From an uncultured Erysipelotrichaceae bacterium (GTDB lineage Bacteria > Bacillota_I > Bacilli_A > RF39 > UBA660), in the NCBI GenBank assembly GCA_948442015.1, contig CAOJRP010000007.1, positions 1 to 59,023 of the forward strand: a stretch of DNA of 59,023 nt. Direction: 5' to 3'. The notes under the pieces were generated by a model that did no database searches, was not told the origin of the DNA, and saw only the letters and a list, made by a program, of their open reading frames with translations. Position numbers and translations under genes: made by a program. This document shows, in pieces, positions 35,359 to 44,367 of the stretch. Position 1 is the stretch's first letter, and each line of letters starts with the position of its first letter.

Positions 35359-35757
35359 ATGAAAATTGAAAATATTGAACCAAAAGGATATGTTAAAAAA
35401 GGAGTTTATACTCCAGCAAAGAAAATTGATTTAGGAGATTCTTTCTTAATATTTGTTTCAGGAGTACAAGCTCCTAAAGGAGAATTTAACGAGGTTGCAA
35501 CTGAAGATATAAAAGAACAAACTAAATTAGTTTTTGAAGAAATTAAAAGTATTTTAGAAGAAGCAGGAGCAAGTATAGATGATGTTGTTAAAGCAGTTAT
35601 TTATTTGAAAGATATTAATGATTTTGAAGTTGTTTCTCCAATTAGAGCAGAATATTTCAAAAATTCTATGCCTGTATCGACTATGGTTGAAGTCGGTGGT
35701 TTTGTTAGAAAAGGTTCAAAAATTGAAATTGAAGTTACAGCCATGGTTGAAAAATGA
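35359..35757 (+). CDS. RidA family enamine/imine deaminase
   Basis: 132 residues, typical. LIFVSGVQAP, EDIKEQTKLVFEEIKSILEE, VKAVIYLKDINDFEVV and STMVEVGGFVRKGSKIEIEV match RidA; but the usual catalytic Arg in the R-xxV-xV motif near position 105 is not obvious (VEVGGFVRKG), so a non-catalytic subgroup is possible. RidA enzymes clear reactive enamines formed by PLP enzymes. Start ATG 35359 behind AAAGGATGGG. Confidence 0.85.
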   Translation: MKIENIEPKGYVKKGVYTPAKKIDLGDSFLIFVSGVQAPKGEFNEVATEDIKEQTKLVFEEIKSILEEAGASIDDVVKAVIYLKDINDFEVVSPIRAEYFKNSMPVSTMVEVGGFVRKGSKIEIEVTAMVEK

Positions 35758-35760
35758 TTC

Positions 35761-35807
35761 TTGATTTTCACTACTTTTTATCGTATAATGATAAAAAGTG
35801 GTGAAAA
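35761..35807 (+). promoter_or_regulatory. abiE promoter inside an 18-bp inverted repeat
   Basis: TTGATT (35761-35766), 17 bases, TATAAT (35784-35789). TTTTCACTACTTTTTATC (35765-35782) and GATAAAAAGTGGTGAAAA (35790-35807) are inverted repeats with one mismatch, and the -10 box makes up the spacer. The right arm includes the ribosome site GGTG. AbiEi antitoxins are known to bind inverted repeats at their own promoter, so this is the likely operator; protein binding would cover the -10 box. Confidence 0.75.
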
Positions 35808-35808
35808 T

Positions 35809-36399
35809 ATGATAATAACAAATAAAATATTCAAAAATAATTTGCCTGAATACTCTAATAAAGATATGAAGTTATCAAGAGAAGTAAGAGATTGTAAATT
35901 ATTTAAGATAATAAATGGGTTATATGAAACTGATGTTAATACACCAGGATATTTACTTGCAGGAAGTATTTATGGACCATCATATATTTCTTTTGAATAT
36001 GCTCTATCTTTCTATGGCTTAATTCCAGAAAGAGTAAATACAATAACTTGTGCGACGATAAATAAGAAAAAGAAAAAAATCTTTAACACGCAATTTGGAA
36101 CATTTACATATAGAGATGTTCCGTCTTTTGCATATCCAGAAGAAATAATTTTAAAAGAAGAAAATAATTATTCTTACCAAATAGCTACTAAAGAAAAAGC
36201 TTTATGTGATAAATTATACACTTTAAAACCTTTAAATAATTATACTAATTTAGAAAAAATGCTATTTGATGATTTACGAATTGATACCCAAGAATTTAAT
36301 AAGCTAAATGTTGAAACGATTGAAAAGTTAAGTAATTTATACCACTCGAGAAATGTAGAACTACTTGCTAGATACATAAGGAGGACGAAAGATGAATAA
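35809..36399 (+). CDS. AbiEi-type antitoxin (type IV toxin-antitoxin)
   Basis: 196 residues from ATG 35809. The N-terminal part is a winged-helix segment (YSNKDMKLSREVRDCKLFKI, INGLYET) and the rest carries the AbiEi landmarks SYISFEYALSFYGLIPERVN and ATKEKALCDKLYTLKP. AbiEi represses its own promoter and counters AbiEii without touching it. The stop overlaps the toxin start by 8 bases, as usual for abiE. Confidence 0.85.
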   Translation: MIITNKIFKNNLPEYSNKDMKLSREVRDCKLFKIINGLYETDVNTPGYLLAGSIYGPSYISFEYALSFYGLIPERVNTITCATINKKKKKIFNTQFGTFTYRDVPSFAYPEEIILKEENNYSYQIATKEKALCDKLYTLKPLNNYTNLEKMLFDDLRIDTQEFNKLNVETIEKLSNLYHSRNVELLARYIRRTKDE

Positions 36400-37252
36400 T
36401 GTTATTAAACAAATGCTATCTAAGTATGAAATTAAAAATATTAATGATGAAATAAATGCCTTAAAAGAAATTATTCAAGAAATAGTCTTAAGAGGATTAT
36501 CACGAGGTGAGTTTTTTGATAAAGCAGCATTTTATGGAGGAACAGCATTACGAATTTTTTATGATTTGGATAGATTTTCTGAAGATTTAGATTTTGCTTT
36601 AGTTACACCGGATAAGAACTTTGATATAAGCAAATATTTTATTTATATAGAAAAAGAATTGCAAGCATATGGCTTAAATTTGGAAATTACGACTAAAAAT
36701 AAAAGTAATAATTCTAATATAACTTCGGCTTTTGTAAAAGGAGATACAAAAGAACATATTTTAAAGTTTTTTTCTAATAATCAAAATTATGAATATAAAG
36801 ATATATTAAAAAGTATAAAAATAAAGTTTGAAATAGATATTAATCCTCCAAGTGGTGCTACATATGAAGAGAAATATAAATTATTACCAAGTCCTCATCA
36901 AATAAAGTTATATGATAAAGAATCATTATTTGCAGGTAAAATACATGCAATTTTATGTCGCAATTGGAAGACAAGGACGAAGGGGAGAGATTTATATGAT
37001 TATATTTTCTTTTTAGCTAATGATACAAGAGTTAATTTAGAATTGCTTAAAAATAAATTAATTGATTCAGAGTACATTAATTCTATTGATAAATTTGATA
37101 TAAAGGTTTTAAAAGAGTTATTAATTAAAAAGTTTAAGGAAATTGATTATACAGAAGCGAAAGAAGATATAATACCATTTATTAAAAATATTGATGTTTT
37201 AAATATGTGGAGTAGTGAGTTTTTTGTTGTTATTACAGAAAAATTAAATTAA
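36392..37252 (+). CDS. AbiEii nucleotidyltransferase toxin
   Basis: 286 residues. FYGGTALRIFYDLDRFSEDL followed by DFAL is the motif of the AbiEii/DUF1814 nucleotidyltransferases (GG-T-x-L, then R-S-x-D-xD). SLFAGKIHAILCRNWKTRTK followed by GRDLYD is the second conserved block. Such toxins add nucleotides to tRNA or other targets and stop growth, and can abort phage infection. The pair with AbiEi makes a complete type IV system. It ends in a bidirectional terminator shared with murC. Confidence 0.9.
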   Translation: MNNVIKQMLSKYEIKNINDEINALKEIIQEIVLRGLSRGEFFDKAAFYGGTALRIFYDLDRFSEDLDFALVTPDKNFDISKYFIYIEKELQAYGLNLEITTKNKSNNSNITSAFVKGDTKEHILKFFSNNQNYEYKDILKSIKIKFEIDINPPSGATYEEKYKLLPSPHQIKLYDKESLFAGKIHAILCRNWKTRTKGRDLYDYIFFLANDTRVNLELLKNKLIDSEYINSIDKFDIKVLKELLIKKFKEIDYTEAKEDIIPFIKNIDVLNMWSSEFFVVITEKLN

Positions 37253-37256
37253 ATAT

Positions 37257-37293
37257 AAAAGCGATTTACTTTGTTAGTAAGTCGCTTATTTTT
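37257..37293. terminator. Bidirectional terminator between abiEii and murC
   Basis: AAGCGATTTAC (37259-37269) pairs with GTAAGTCGCTT (37277-37287) with one wobble; ATTTTTG follows on the plus strand and an A-rich stretch precedes it. The murC stop codon lies in the left arm (37266-37268). Confidence 0.75.
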
Positions 37294-38633
37294 GTGACAT
37301 ATCCAGCACCTAACGTTAGAATTATGTCATTATCTTTTACTCTTTCTTTTAAATAATTTTTAATCTCTTCATAGTCACTTATATAAACTGCATCCTTGTT
37401 CATAACTTTTAACTTATCCACAACGTATTCTGGTTTAATTCCAAAAGTATTTTCTTCCCTAGCAGCATAGATATCAATCACTATTATATGGTCAAAATGT
37501 TTAAGACTTTCTGGAAATTCATCTTTATGTTCGTAAACCCTACTATATGTATGACCTTCCCAAATAACCCAAGATTCATTATGTTTTTTAGAGATAAAAG
37601 CTTTAGCGGTTGCTTCTATTTCTGTAGGATGATGACCATAATCATCAAATACTTTGGCACCATTAAACTTCCCTTTGTACTCTAATCTTCTTGCTGCTCC
37701 ATGATATTTTAATAAACCATTTTTAATATCACTACTACTAATGTTATATTCTAAACATAGAGCAATACAACATAAGGCATTTCTTAGCATATGTTCTCCA
37801 GGAACATTAAGACTAAAAGTATCAATAAGTTCACTATCATTATAAACATCAAAAGTAGCATTACCATTTTCATTGTAAGTAATATTTTTAGCCATATACT
37901 TCGAATCATTTAAAATTCCTGTAGTAATTACTTTTGCTTTAGTATAATCTTTCAACTTTCTAACTCGCTCATCATCATTATTAATAATAAGTAATCCATC
38001 GATAGGTAAATTAGCTACATATTTTCTAAAAGAAGCTTCAATATTTTCAATATTCTTAAAATAATCTAAATGGTCATCATCAATATTTAAAACAATAGCA
38101 CTTTTTTGCTTAAAATTTAAATAACTATCGCAATATTCACAAGCCTCAATAATAAAGTAGTCACTTTCTCCTACACGATAATTACCATTAATTAAATCTA
38201 GTGTTGCTCCAACTTGAATAGATGGATCTTTTCCACCTTCTAGAAAACAACTAGAAACCATTGATGTTGTACTTGTCTTACCATGTGTTCCAGCTATTCC
38301 TATCGTATCCTTAAAAAGACATGTTAATTCCCCTAAAAATTCTCCTCTTTCTATACAAGGTATTCCAAGTTCTCTAGCCTTAACTAATTCGACATTATCA
38401 CTTTTTATCGCTGCAGTATAAACAACTAAATCAATAGCATTAGTAATATTATTAGCATTATGTCCAATATTAACATGAATATTATTACTGACTAATTCCT
38501 TAGTAGTAGATGATTCTTCATTATTACTACCACTTACATTGTAGTTCCATTTTACTAAGATATGAGCAAGTCCACTCATACTTATACCACCAATACCAAT
38601 CATATAAATATTCCTATAATTTTTTAAATTCAT
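37266..38633 (-). CDS. murC: UDP-N-acetylmuramate--L-alanine ligase
   Basis: Adds the first amino acid, L-Ala, to UDP-MurNAc in peptidoglycan synthesis. 455 residues, full length. The N-terminal Rossmann part has MIGIGGISMSGLAHILVKWN; the ATP loop is GIAGTHGKTSTTSM, and EACEYCDSYLNF and NIDDDHLDYFKN supply the magnesium and substrate residues. The C-terminal domain has FDDYGHHPTEI. GAGGTGG precedes the ATG. It is a single gene on the minus strand, with a shared terminator to the abiE operon. Confidence 0.96.
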   Translation of the reverse strand: MNLKNYRNIYMIGIGGISMSGLAHILVKWNYNVSGSNNEESSTTKELVSNNIHVNIGHNANNITNAIDLVVYTAAIKSDNVELVKARELGIPCIERGEFLGELTCLFKDTIGIAGTHGKTSTTSMVSSCFLEGGKDPSIQVGATLDLINGNYRVGESDYFIIEACEYCDSYLNFKQKSAIVLNIDDDHLDYFKNIENIEASFRKYVANLPIDGLLIINNDDERVRKLKDYTKAKVITTGILNDSKYMAKNITYNENGNATFDVYNDSELIDTFSLNVPGEHMLRNALCCIALCLEYNISSSDIKNGLLKYHGAARRLEYKGKFNGAKVFDDYGHHPTEIEATAKAFISKKHNESWVIWEGHTYSRVYEHKDEFPESLKHFDHIIVIDIYAAREENTFGIKPEYVVDKLKVMNKDAVYISDYEEIKNYLKERVKDNDIILTLGAGYVTKISDLLTK

Positions 38634-38750
38634 AATTCCACCTCTTAAACTGAAAATTATTATAATACATTATAGCACAATTATAAATAATAAATTCTTT
38701 AAATTTTTCAAATTATAGGTTATAATCATTATAATAGGAGGAGTAAAGAA

Positions 38751-39197
38751 ATGGATAAAGATAAATTAAATTTTAGAATTGCAGGAAGAGAGGACGTTAA
38801 AGATATAATTAAGCTATGTGATGAATGTTTTAATGAAACAACTAATTTAGAATATGCTTATCGAATTTTTGATGAAAATAAAAATGATAAGAATCAAATA
38901 TATTTAATTGGAGAATATGATGGAGAGATAATTGCTCATACGAAAATAACTGTTATTCCCACAATTTATGAGAATATGAATACTTATGCTATTATTAACC
39001 ACGTTTGTGTAAGAGAAGACATGCGACGTCACAATATTGCAACATTAATGCTTGATGAAGTTAAAAAAATTTGTAAGGAACATAAATGTAAAACTATTGA
39101 ACTATGGAGTAGAAACTTTAGAACTGCTGCTCATGCATGCTATTTAAATTATGGTTTTAAGATTGATGATGCTAAATTCTTTATATATGAAATTTAA
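38751..39197 (+). CDS. GNAT family N-acetyltransferase
   Basis: 148 residues of the GCN5-related fold: FRIAGREDVKDIIKLCDECF at the start, INHVCVREDMRRHNIATLML with the acetyl-CoA loop (RxxGIA-type RRHNIA), and the C-terminal IELWSRNFRTAAHACYLNYG followed by FK. Gly of the usual Q-x-x-G-x-G/A is replaced by His/Asn, so the loop is a variant. The substrate is unknown. AGGAGGAG precedes the ATG. Divergent from murC. Confidence 0.88.
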   Translation: MDKDKLNFRIAGREDVKDIIKLCDECFNETTNLEYAYRIFDENKNDKNQIYLIGEYDGEIIAHTKITVIPTIYENMNTYAIINHVCVREDMRRHNIATLMLDEVKKICKEHKCKTIELWSRNFRTAAHACYLNYGFKIDDAKFFIYEI

Positions 39198-39221
39198 AAG
39201 ATAAAAAAGAGGTGTTTGTGT

Positions 39222-40403
39222 ATGAAAATTGATAATCTTTATGTTGGTGGTTGGTTTCAAAGAACAATGCTCCAATTATCCGAAATATATGATTTTTTAA
39301 GAATGTGTAAAACAGAATTGGCTCTAGATGTTGAAAAATTACAGGAATATCGTAAAAATTTAGAAATTGGACGAATTGAGTATGGAGTTGCAGGGGAAGA
39401 ATATATTTTATTTACCACTGCTCAAAATATAACAGTTAAGATATTTGAAGATGGTCTTATTACTTTGAATAACGGAAATGTTAGCAATGACACGTTATTT
39501 GCTGATGTTGATAAAGTAACAGATTACTATGAAAATAAATTATCTCCAGCTTTAAGTTATTTATTTAGTTTAGGTGCTCCAATACCTAAAGAGCTAGCTC
39601 ACATTGAAACAGTATTTCCTTATTTTATTGTTTGTGATAATGCCACAAAAGAGGAGATGTCAGAACTTCTAGCTCGTACAGAAAAACAAAAATATTTTGA
39701 ATTTTCCAATAAGAAGTATGATGTAATACGCGGGGATAAGTACTATTTTATCAACAATAAGAAAACTGATTTACCTACTATTGAAAGATATATTGAAGAA
39801 CAAATATTTATTCGTGAATTTAAAGGCCAATTACATAGATATTTAAACTTACATAGAATTATTTGGGAGAAAATTGATAAAGTTAAAGAAAATGTTCGTG
39901 TTAAGGGTTCTGAAATAGTTAAATTTACGACTAAATTAGAAGGATATGCTAAAACAGTTACATTAATAGATGGAAGAATTAAACAAATGAGTACATATAT
40001 TTCAACGAGGGAAAAAATTGCTAAAAATGATGAAGATTTAGCGGAATTCTTAGCTATATCTGGATACAGATATGAAACATTGAGAGATACTCTAGAGTAT
40101 ATTAAGCATTTATGGGATATGACCAAAAACTATGTTTCATCGGCTCAAAAACTATTTAATGGTATAAAACAAGATGTGACCTCAAGTTCAATTGATAGTT
40201 TAACAATTGTAACAGCAATGAGTGCAGGAGCAGGGTTTTTAGATTTATTTACAAACTCAGCACCAACATTTGAAGCATTCGGCTTTGTCTATTTCTTTAT
40301 CTTAGCATTGGTTGGTTGGTTAGCAACAAGAATATTATCAAAAATTAATAATATTAGAAAATACGATGTTGAAGATATTGAATATGATAAGAATATAGAG
40401 TAG
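39222..40403 (+). CDS. Unknown coiled-coil protein with C-terminal membrane helices
   Basis: 393 residues from ATG 39222 (AGAGGTG upstream). The first 190 residues form a soluble domain with beta-rich stretches. From about 195 to 310 long amphipathic helices follow (RYLNLHRIIWEKIDKVKENV, IKFTTK-like, LAISGYRYETLRDTLEYIKH). One or two hydrophobic helices near the end (TIVTAMSAGAGFLDLF, FGFVYFFILALVGWLATRIL) place it in the membrane. The outline recalls CorA-type channels (soluble domain, long helices, two C-terminal membrane helices), but no GMN motif is present. The ABC exporter gene begins one base after the stop, so they likely work together. Confidence 0.65.
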   Translation: MKIDNLYVGGWFQRTMLQLSEIYDFLRMCKTELALDVEKLQEYRKNLEIGRIEYGVAGEEYILFTTAQNITVKIFEDGLITLNNGNVSNDTLFADVDKVTDYYENKLSPALSYLFSLGAPIPKELAHIETVFPYFIVCDNATKEEMSELLARTEKQKYFEFSNKKYDVIRGDKYYFINNKKTDLPTIERYIEEQIFIREFKGQLHRYLNLHRIIWEKIDKVKENVRVKGSEIVKFTTKLEGYAKTVTLIDGRIKQMSTYISTREKIAKNDEDLAEFLAISGYRYETLRDTLEYIKHLWDMTKNYVSSAQKLFNGIKQDVTSSSIDSLTIVTAMSAGAGFLDLFTNSAPTFEAFGFVYFFILALVGWLATRILSKINNIRKYDVEDIEYDKNIE

Positions 40404-40404
40404 T

Positions 40405-42138
40405 ATGAAAAGGTATTTTTTAGTATTTAAAAATTTATTATCCATAGCTAATAAAAAGTTTTGGGCAATAGTTGGAATGTTTGTAAGCTGTTGCTTTTAT
40501 AATATCTCTAGCTTACTTCCACCAATAGCTACATCAGGTATTATTGCAATGATTACAAATGCTAATTTTAATGGAATTTGGTTTTTTGTTATACTTTATA
40601 TAGTATTTTATATTATCTACTATGCTTCCCTTTATTCTAATTACTATACTTACACTTCTTTAGCAGAATACTACCATATAGAAGTTCAAAAAAAATTATT
40701 AGAGCATATTTCTAATAATGATATAATATATGAGAAAATCTCAAGAGGAAAAATAATTGAAACTTGTAGTGATGATATTAGATATTTAGTTGATGTTATT
40801 GACTGTGCAGTAAAAGCAGCAACAGGAATTTTAAAACTCGTTATTATCTATATAATATTTATGTATTATGATATCTTTATTGGGCTTTTTGTCTTACTTC
40901 TTAATGTTTTTTATTTAACATTAATGAATAATAACTCTTCTAAAATTTCTAAGTTTTATGAAGGAACTAGAAAATATGAAGATAAAGTAACAGATATATT
41001 AAATCAAATGTTATCTAATTTAAAGCAAATAAAAACATTGAATTTAATGCCTAAGTTAGATAATAATATGAATAAGGTTTTTAAAAAATGGAAAGAACAA
41101 TATAAAGGTAAAAGAGTTAATATGGCTAAAAGATATTGTGTAATACCATTTATAATTTATTTAGCTAAAATTCTTTTATATATTTACATGGCATTTTTAG
41201 TTATTCATGGCAAAATGACTCTTGATAAACTAGTTTTATTAATAAGTTATTATGAAATGACAGTTACTTGCATGGATACTATGCTAGATAATTTGCTTAA
41301 TTTAGATAATTATGGAGTCCGTGTTAATAGAATTAAAAATATTTTAGAATGTTCGCCAAATAAAGAAATTGACTTTGGTGAATTAGAAAATGACTATATT
41401 AATGGTGTTGTTGAATTTAAATCTGTTTCATATGGAACAAAAGGTAAAAATATTTTAAATAAAGTGTCATTTAAAGCTTTACCTAATGAGATTACAACTA
41501 TAGTTGGCCATAGTGGTAGTGGAAAAACAACTATAATTAATTTGTTATATCGTTTGATTAGATTAAATTCAGGGGAAATACTAATTGATAATGAAAGTGT
41601 TTATAATTATAGTAAAAAGGTTTATTCTTCTAATGTAACAGGTATTTTTCAAAAGCCTTTTGTCTTTGAAATGAGTATTAAAGAAAATTTATCTTTAATT
41701 GATAGTAATATTAATAACCAAATAGAAGCTTGTAAAAGAGTAGGAATACATGACTTTATTATGTCTTTGCCAAAAGGGTATAATACGATTATTACGGAAG
41801 ATGATTTAGTATTTACCGATGGCAAAAAGCAACTTTTAATAATTGCTCGAGCATTACTTACAAAAGCCGAAATTTTGCTTTTTGATGAAGTAACTAGTAA
41901 TATCGACCCTAGTTCAACTGTCGAAATAGGTAAATTATTGGTTGATTTAAAAACAGATCATACTATTATTATGATTACTCATAAACCACAAATGATGGAA
42001 ATAGCAGATAAAATAATTGTTTTAGATAAAGGAAAAGTTATCGCTAAAGGTCAAAATGATGATGTTTATAAAAAATCAGAATTATATCGTGATTTAAAGA
42101 ATAGAACTTTTGCGAGTATTAGTATTAATGATATTTAA
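40405..42138 (+). CDS. ABC exporter half-transporter with unusual signature motif
   Basis: 577 residues: a six-helix membrane domain (about 1-320) fused to an ATPase domain. Walker A is GHSGSGKTTI (about 368-377), the Q-loop FQKPFVFEMS, Walker B ILLFDEVTSNIDP (Asp about 494) and the switch His in ITHKPQ. The signature, normally LSGGQ, reads FTDGKKQ (about 470-476), so two Gly/Ser positions are changed. Such a site may be inactive in a homodimer, as in asymmetric exporters, but no partner ATPase is next to it. Substrate is open. It follows the coiled-coil membrane gene after one base. Confidence 0.85.
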   Translation: MKRYFLVFKNLLSIANKKFWAIVGMFVSCCFYNISSLLPPIATSGIIAMITNANFNGIWFFVILYIVFYIIYYASLYSNYYTYTSLAEYYHIEVQKKLLEHISNNDIIYEKISRGKIIETCSDDIRYLVDVIDCAVKAATGILKLVIIYIIFMYYDIFIGLFVLLLNVFYLTLMNNNSSKISKFYEGTRKYEDKVTDILNQMLSNLKQIKTLNLMPKLDNNMNKVFKKWKEQYKGKRVNMAKRYCVIPFIIYLAKILLYIYMAFLVIHGKMTLDKLVLLISYYEMTVTCMDTMLDNLLNLDNYGVRVNRIKNILECSPNKEIDFGELENDYINGVVEFKSVSYGTKGKNILNKVSFKALPNEITTIVGHSGSGKTTIINLLYRLIRLNSGEILIDNESVYNYSKKVYSSNVTGIFQKPFVFEMSIKENLSLIDSNINNQIEACKRVGIHDFIMSLPKGYNTIITEDDLVFTDGKKQLLIIARALLTKAEILLFDEVTSNIDPSSTVEIGKLLVDLKTDHTIIMITHKPQMMEIADKIIVLDKGKVIAKGQNDDVYKKSELYRDLKNRTFASISINDI

Positions 42139-42167
42139 AAAATGGGGTAAATTATTTATCCCATTTT
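42139..42167. terminator. Bidirectional terminator between ABC and DHH genes
   Basis: AAAATGGGGTAAA (42139-42151) and TTTATCCCATTTT (42155-42167) pair with one mismatch around TTA. The loop contains the DHH gene's stop codon on the minus strand, and A/T runs flank both sides, so it can serve both convergent genes. Confidence 0.8.
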
Positions 42168-43081
42168 ATGTTTTTAAAAATATATTCAACTATCTTTTCT
42201 TCTAAACCTTCTGGTATTGCACTACCACCAGCATGCTTATGTCCACCGCCACCTAAAGGAACTGCTAAAGTATTGACATCGATTTCATCTTTTGAAGCAC
42301 GATAGCTTACGGAACGACCTATATTTATAATTATAGCTATATCAACATCAGTCATTCTTGTAACGATAGCATGCCCTAAATCACTTCGGTATCGTTCAGC
42401 AAAAACAATACCTACTGGTATTCCATCAATTGTAGCTTTTTTAACAAGTTCTAATTTTTCCTCAATATATCTTTCTTTTCTATCTTTTTCCAAATCTAGG
42501 ATTTTATTTTCAAATTCGGTAAAGAAAAAAGTGTCATTATTCTTAATAAAATTAGTATAAGTTTCAATGTAGTTATCGCGTCCATAAATGTTATATAAAT
42601 CTCCTAATTTAAAAGAGTCTTCTTTCTTTTCTTTAATAAAATCATAAGTGTCTAATTCTCTTACTAACTCAACCATTTCAATCAAAGAACTTTTATATAA
42701 TATCTTATTATTAGTAAATTCTTGTAAATATTTTAAAAACAAAGTTGTTCCACATTCTTTTCGCCCATTTTTTTCGGAAATGACAGTAATAAAAGGATAT
42801 TTATTTAAAGGTTCACGACTAGCATGGTGGTCAAAGACTAAAACTTTATTTTTTAGAATATCATCATTATTAATCTTCTTAGCAATACTTTCATTAAAAC
42901 ATAAATCAACAACATAGATTTTTTCATAGTCTCCATGATGAGATAGTACCTCTAAAGTAATCTCATCGACTTCATCAACTTCACAAGAGAAAAATTCAGT
43001 GTTAGAAAATATTAAATTACAAAATATTATTGGAAATGCTCCATCAGGGTCGCCAATATGAGTTATTAAACAATTTTTCAT
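42152..43081 (-). CDS. DHH/DHHA1 phosphoesterase (NrnB-like)
   Basis: 309 residues. The metal motifs are HIGDPDGAFP (HxDxDG-like), VVDLCFN, and VFDHHASREP (DHH); the DHHA1 part ends in LGGGGHKHAGGSAIPEG. This arrangement fits nano-RNases such as NrnB, which degrade short oligonucleotides; cyclic dinucleotide products are another option for the family. It overlaps the upstream 180-residue gene by four bases on the minus strand. Confidence 0.85.
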   Translation of the reverse strand: MKNCLITHIGDPDGAFPIIFCNLIFSNTEFFSCEVDEVDEITLEVLSHHGDYEKIYVVDLCFNESIAKKINNDDILKNKVLVFDHHASREPLNKYPFITVISEKNGRKECGTTLFLKYLQEFTNNKILYKSSLIEMVELVRELDTYDFIKEKKEDSFKLGDLYNIYGRDNYIETYTNFIKNNDTFFFTEFENKILDLEKDRKERYIEEKLELVKKATIDGIPVGIVFAERYRSDLGHAIVTRMTDVDIAIIINIGRSVSYRASKDEIDVNTLAVPLGGGGHKHAGGSAIPEGLEEKIVEYIFKNIKWDK

Positions 43082-43611
43082 AGTTTACCTTTACTTTCAG
43101 TTGTATATTTTAGAATGTCTTCATCAATATTTTTTACTAATGTTAAAACATTATCAATCGTTTGCTCATCCTCTTTAATGTAATTTAATTTTGCAATCTT
43201 ATCTCCTTGAGCTTGAGGTAATACTTGTTCATTAGCATGAATTATTTTAGCAACATTAATAATAAAGTCACTAAATTTAATACCTAATTCTTGTGCTTTT
43301 TCATGCAACATAATACTAGCAATTTGAATTTTAGTTATAGCATATTTATTTAGCTCTATATCTTGGATTTCATCTTGATTAATAGTTTTTAAATTATCTA
43401 TCAATTCTTGGATTTCCTCATTAAAAGGAAACTTTTCAAGAGTTGAATCAATTGAAAAGCCATAGCTAGATAAACTTATTCCATAACGATATAAAAATCT
43501 CATCATCGAATGAACTTCTAAAACAATATTTGGATTATTAATATCTAATTTTTTCCAATAAAACAATTCATAAAATTCACTTAATATTTTTTCATTCATA
43601 AATTTAACCAT
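43078..43611 (-). CDS. Unknown helical protein
   Basis: 177 residues from the ATG at 43611, with AGGTGG just upstream; the frame's earlier GTG overlaps that site. Entirely helical by composition, with NNPNIVLEVHSMMRFLYRYG and ITKIQIASIMLHEKAQELGI as conserved-looking blocks. No known family. Overlap with the DHH gene suggests a shared role, perhaps in nucleotide turnover, which is inference. Confidence 0.6.
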   Translation of the reverse strand: MVKFMNEKILSEFYELFYWKKLDINNPNIVLEVHSMMRFLYRYGISLSSYGFSIDSTLEKFPFNEEIQELIDNLKTINQDEIQDIELNKYAITKIQIASIMLHEKAQELGIKFSDFIINVAKIIHANEQVLPQAQGDKIAKLNYIKEDEQTIDNVLTLVKNIDEDILKYTTESKGKL

Positions 43612-43643
43612 AATTACCACCTAACTTAATTATATCCAATATT

Positions 43644-44255
43644 CTAATCTACATCAATGTAAACTTGTTCATCACAATGGATTTTAATGTCATATCTTTT
43701 TAATTTTTCTCTTAACATTAATTGGTTTTTTCCTAAATCTAGTTCTCGAGGATTTTTAAGATCTAAAGAATTAATAAAATTTCTTATTTCTTCTTTAACT
43801 TTCATGCATTCTTCTTGATTACCTTTAATTACTCTTTCCACTTCAATAAATAAACCTAAATTTTCAACATCTTCAAATACAATTTCATAATCTTTATATT
43901 TATAGAACCTTCTTTTATTATGAATAACTATTTGTTCTTTAAGCCCTAACAAAGTAATTATTTTTTCAACTGTTTCATAATTTTCAGCTTTAGTTTCATA
44001 TTCATCAGAATAAGTCCATCTATTTCCTTTAAAATGATTTTTCTTATAAGTAATTAGGCAGTCATTACCTAGTCTTCTTACTCGAAATAATTCATTAGTT
44101 CTTAAATTAGCCTCAGGATGTAAATTTGGTCTTAATTCATCTTCATAGTAAGTATCATAAATTTCTTTTTCCTTAATAAATTCAAACTTAGATAATATTT
44201 TTAAAACTTCTTCTTTTGTATTTTCAAAGTCAATTAATATTTCTACTTCTTGCAT
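43644..44255 (-). CDS. CYTH domain protein
   Basis: 203 residues from ATG 44255 (GAGGTGGT upstream). The CYTH tunnel pattern is visible: MQEVEILIDF at the start (the usual ExExK has Leu in place of Lys), ELFRVRRLGNDCLITYKKNH, KRRFYKYKDYEIVFEDVENL and GLFIEVERVI. CYTH enzymes act on triphosphates (class IV adenylate cyclase, thiamine triphosphatase, tripolyphosphatase). Missing Lys weakens any claim of activity. First gene of a minus-strand group of three. Confidence 0.82.
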   Translation of the reverse strand: MQEVEILIDFENTKEEVLKILSKFEFIKEKEIYDTYYEDELRPNLHPEANLRTNELFRVRRLGNDCLITYKKNHFKGNRWTYSDEYETKAENYETVEKIITLLGLKEQIVIHNKRRFYKYKDYEIVFEDVENLGLFIEVERVIKGNQEECMKVKEEIRNFINSLDLKNPRELDLGKNQLMLREKLKRYDIKIHCDEQVYIDVD

Positions 44256-44367
44256 ATAGCACCACCTCAATTAATTTTATCAAAATTATTATGAAAAGAT
44301 AAAGACATTTTAGAAAAAAATTGCTAGAATTATATTAGATTTAAATTAAATAAGGAGTTAATGAAAA

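Noticed and set aside
37414-37422. Perfect DnaA box TTATCCACA
   Set aside because: Single copy inside the murC coding sequence, without further boxes or an AT-rich unwinding stretch; expected by chance in a window of this size.
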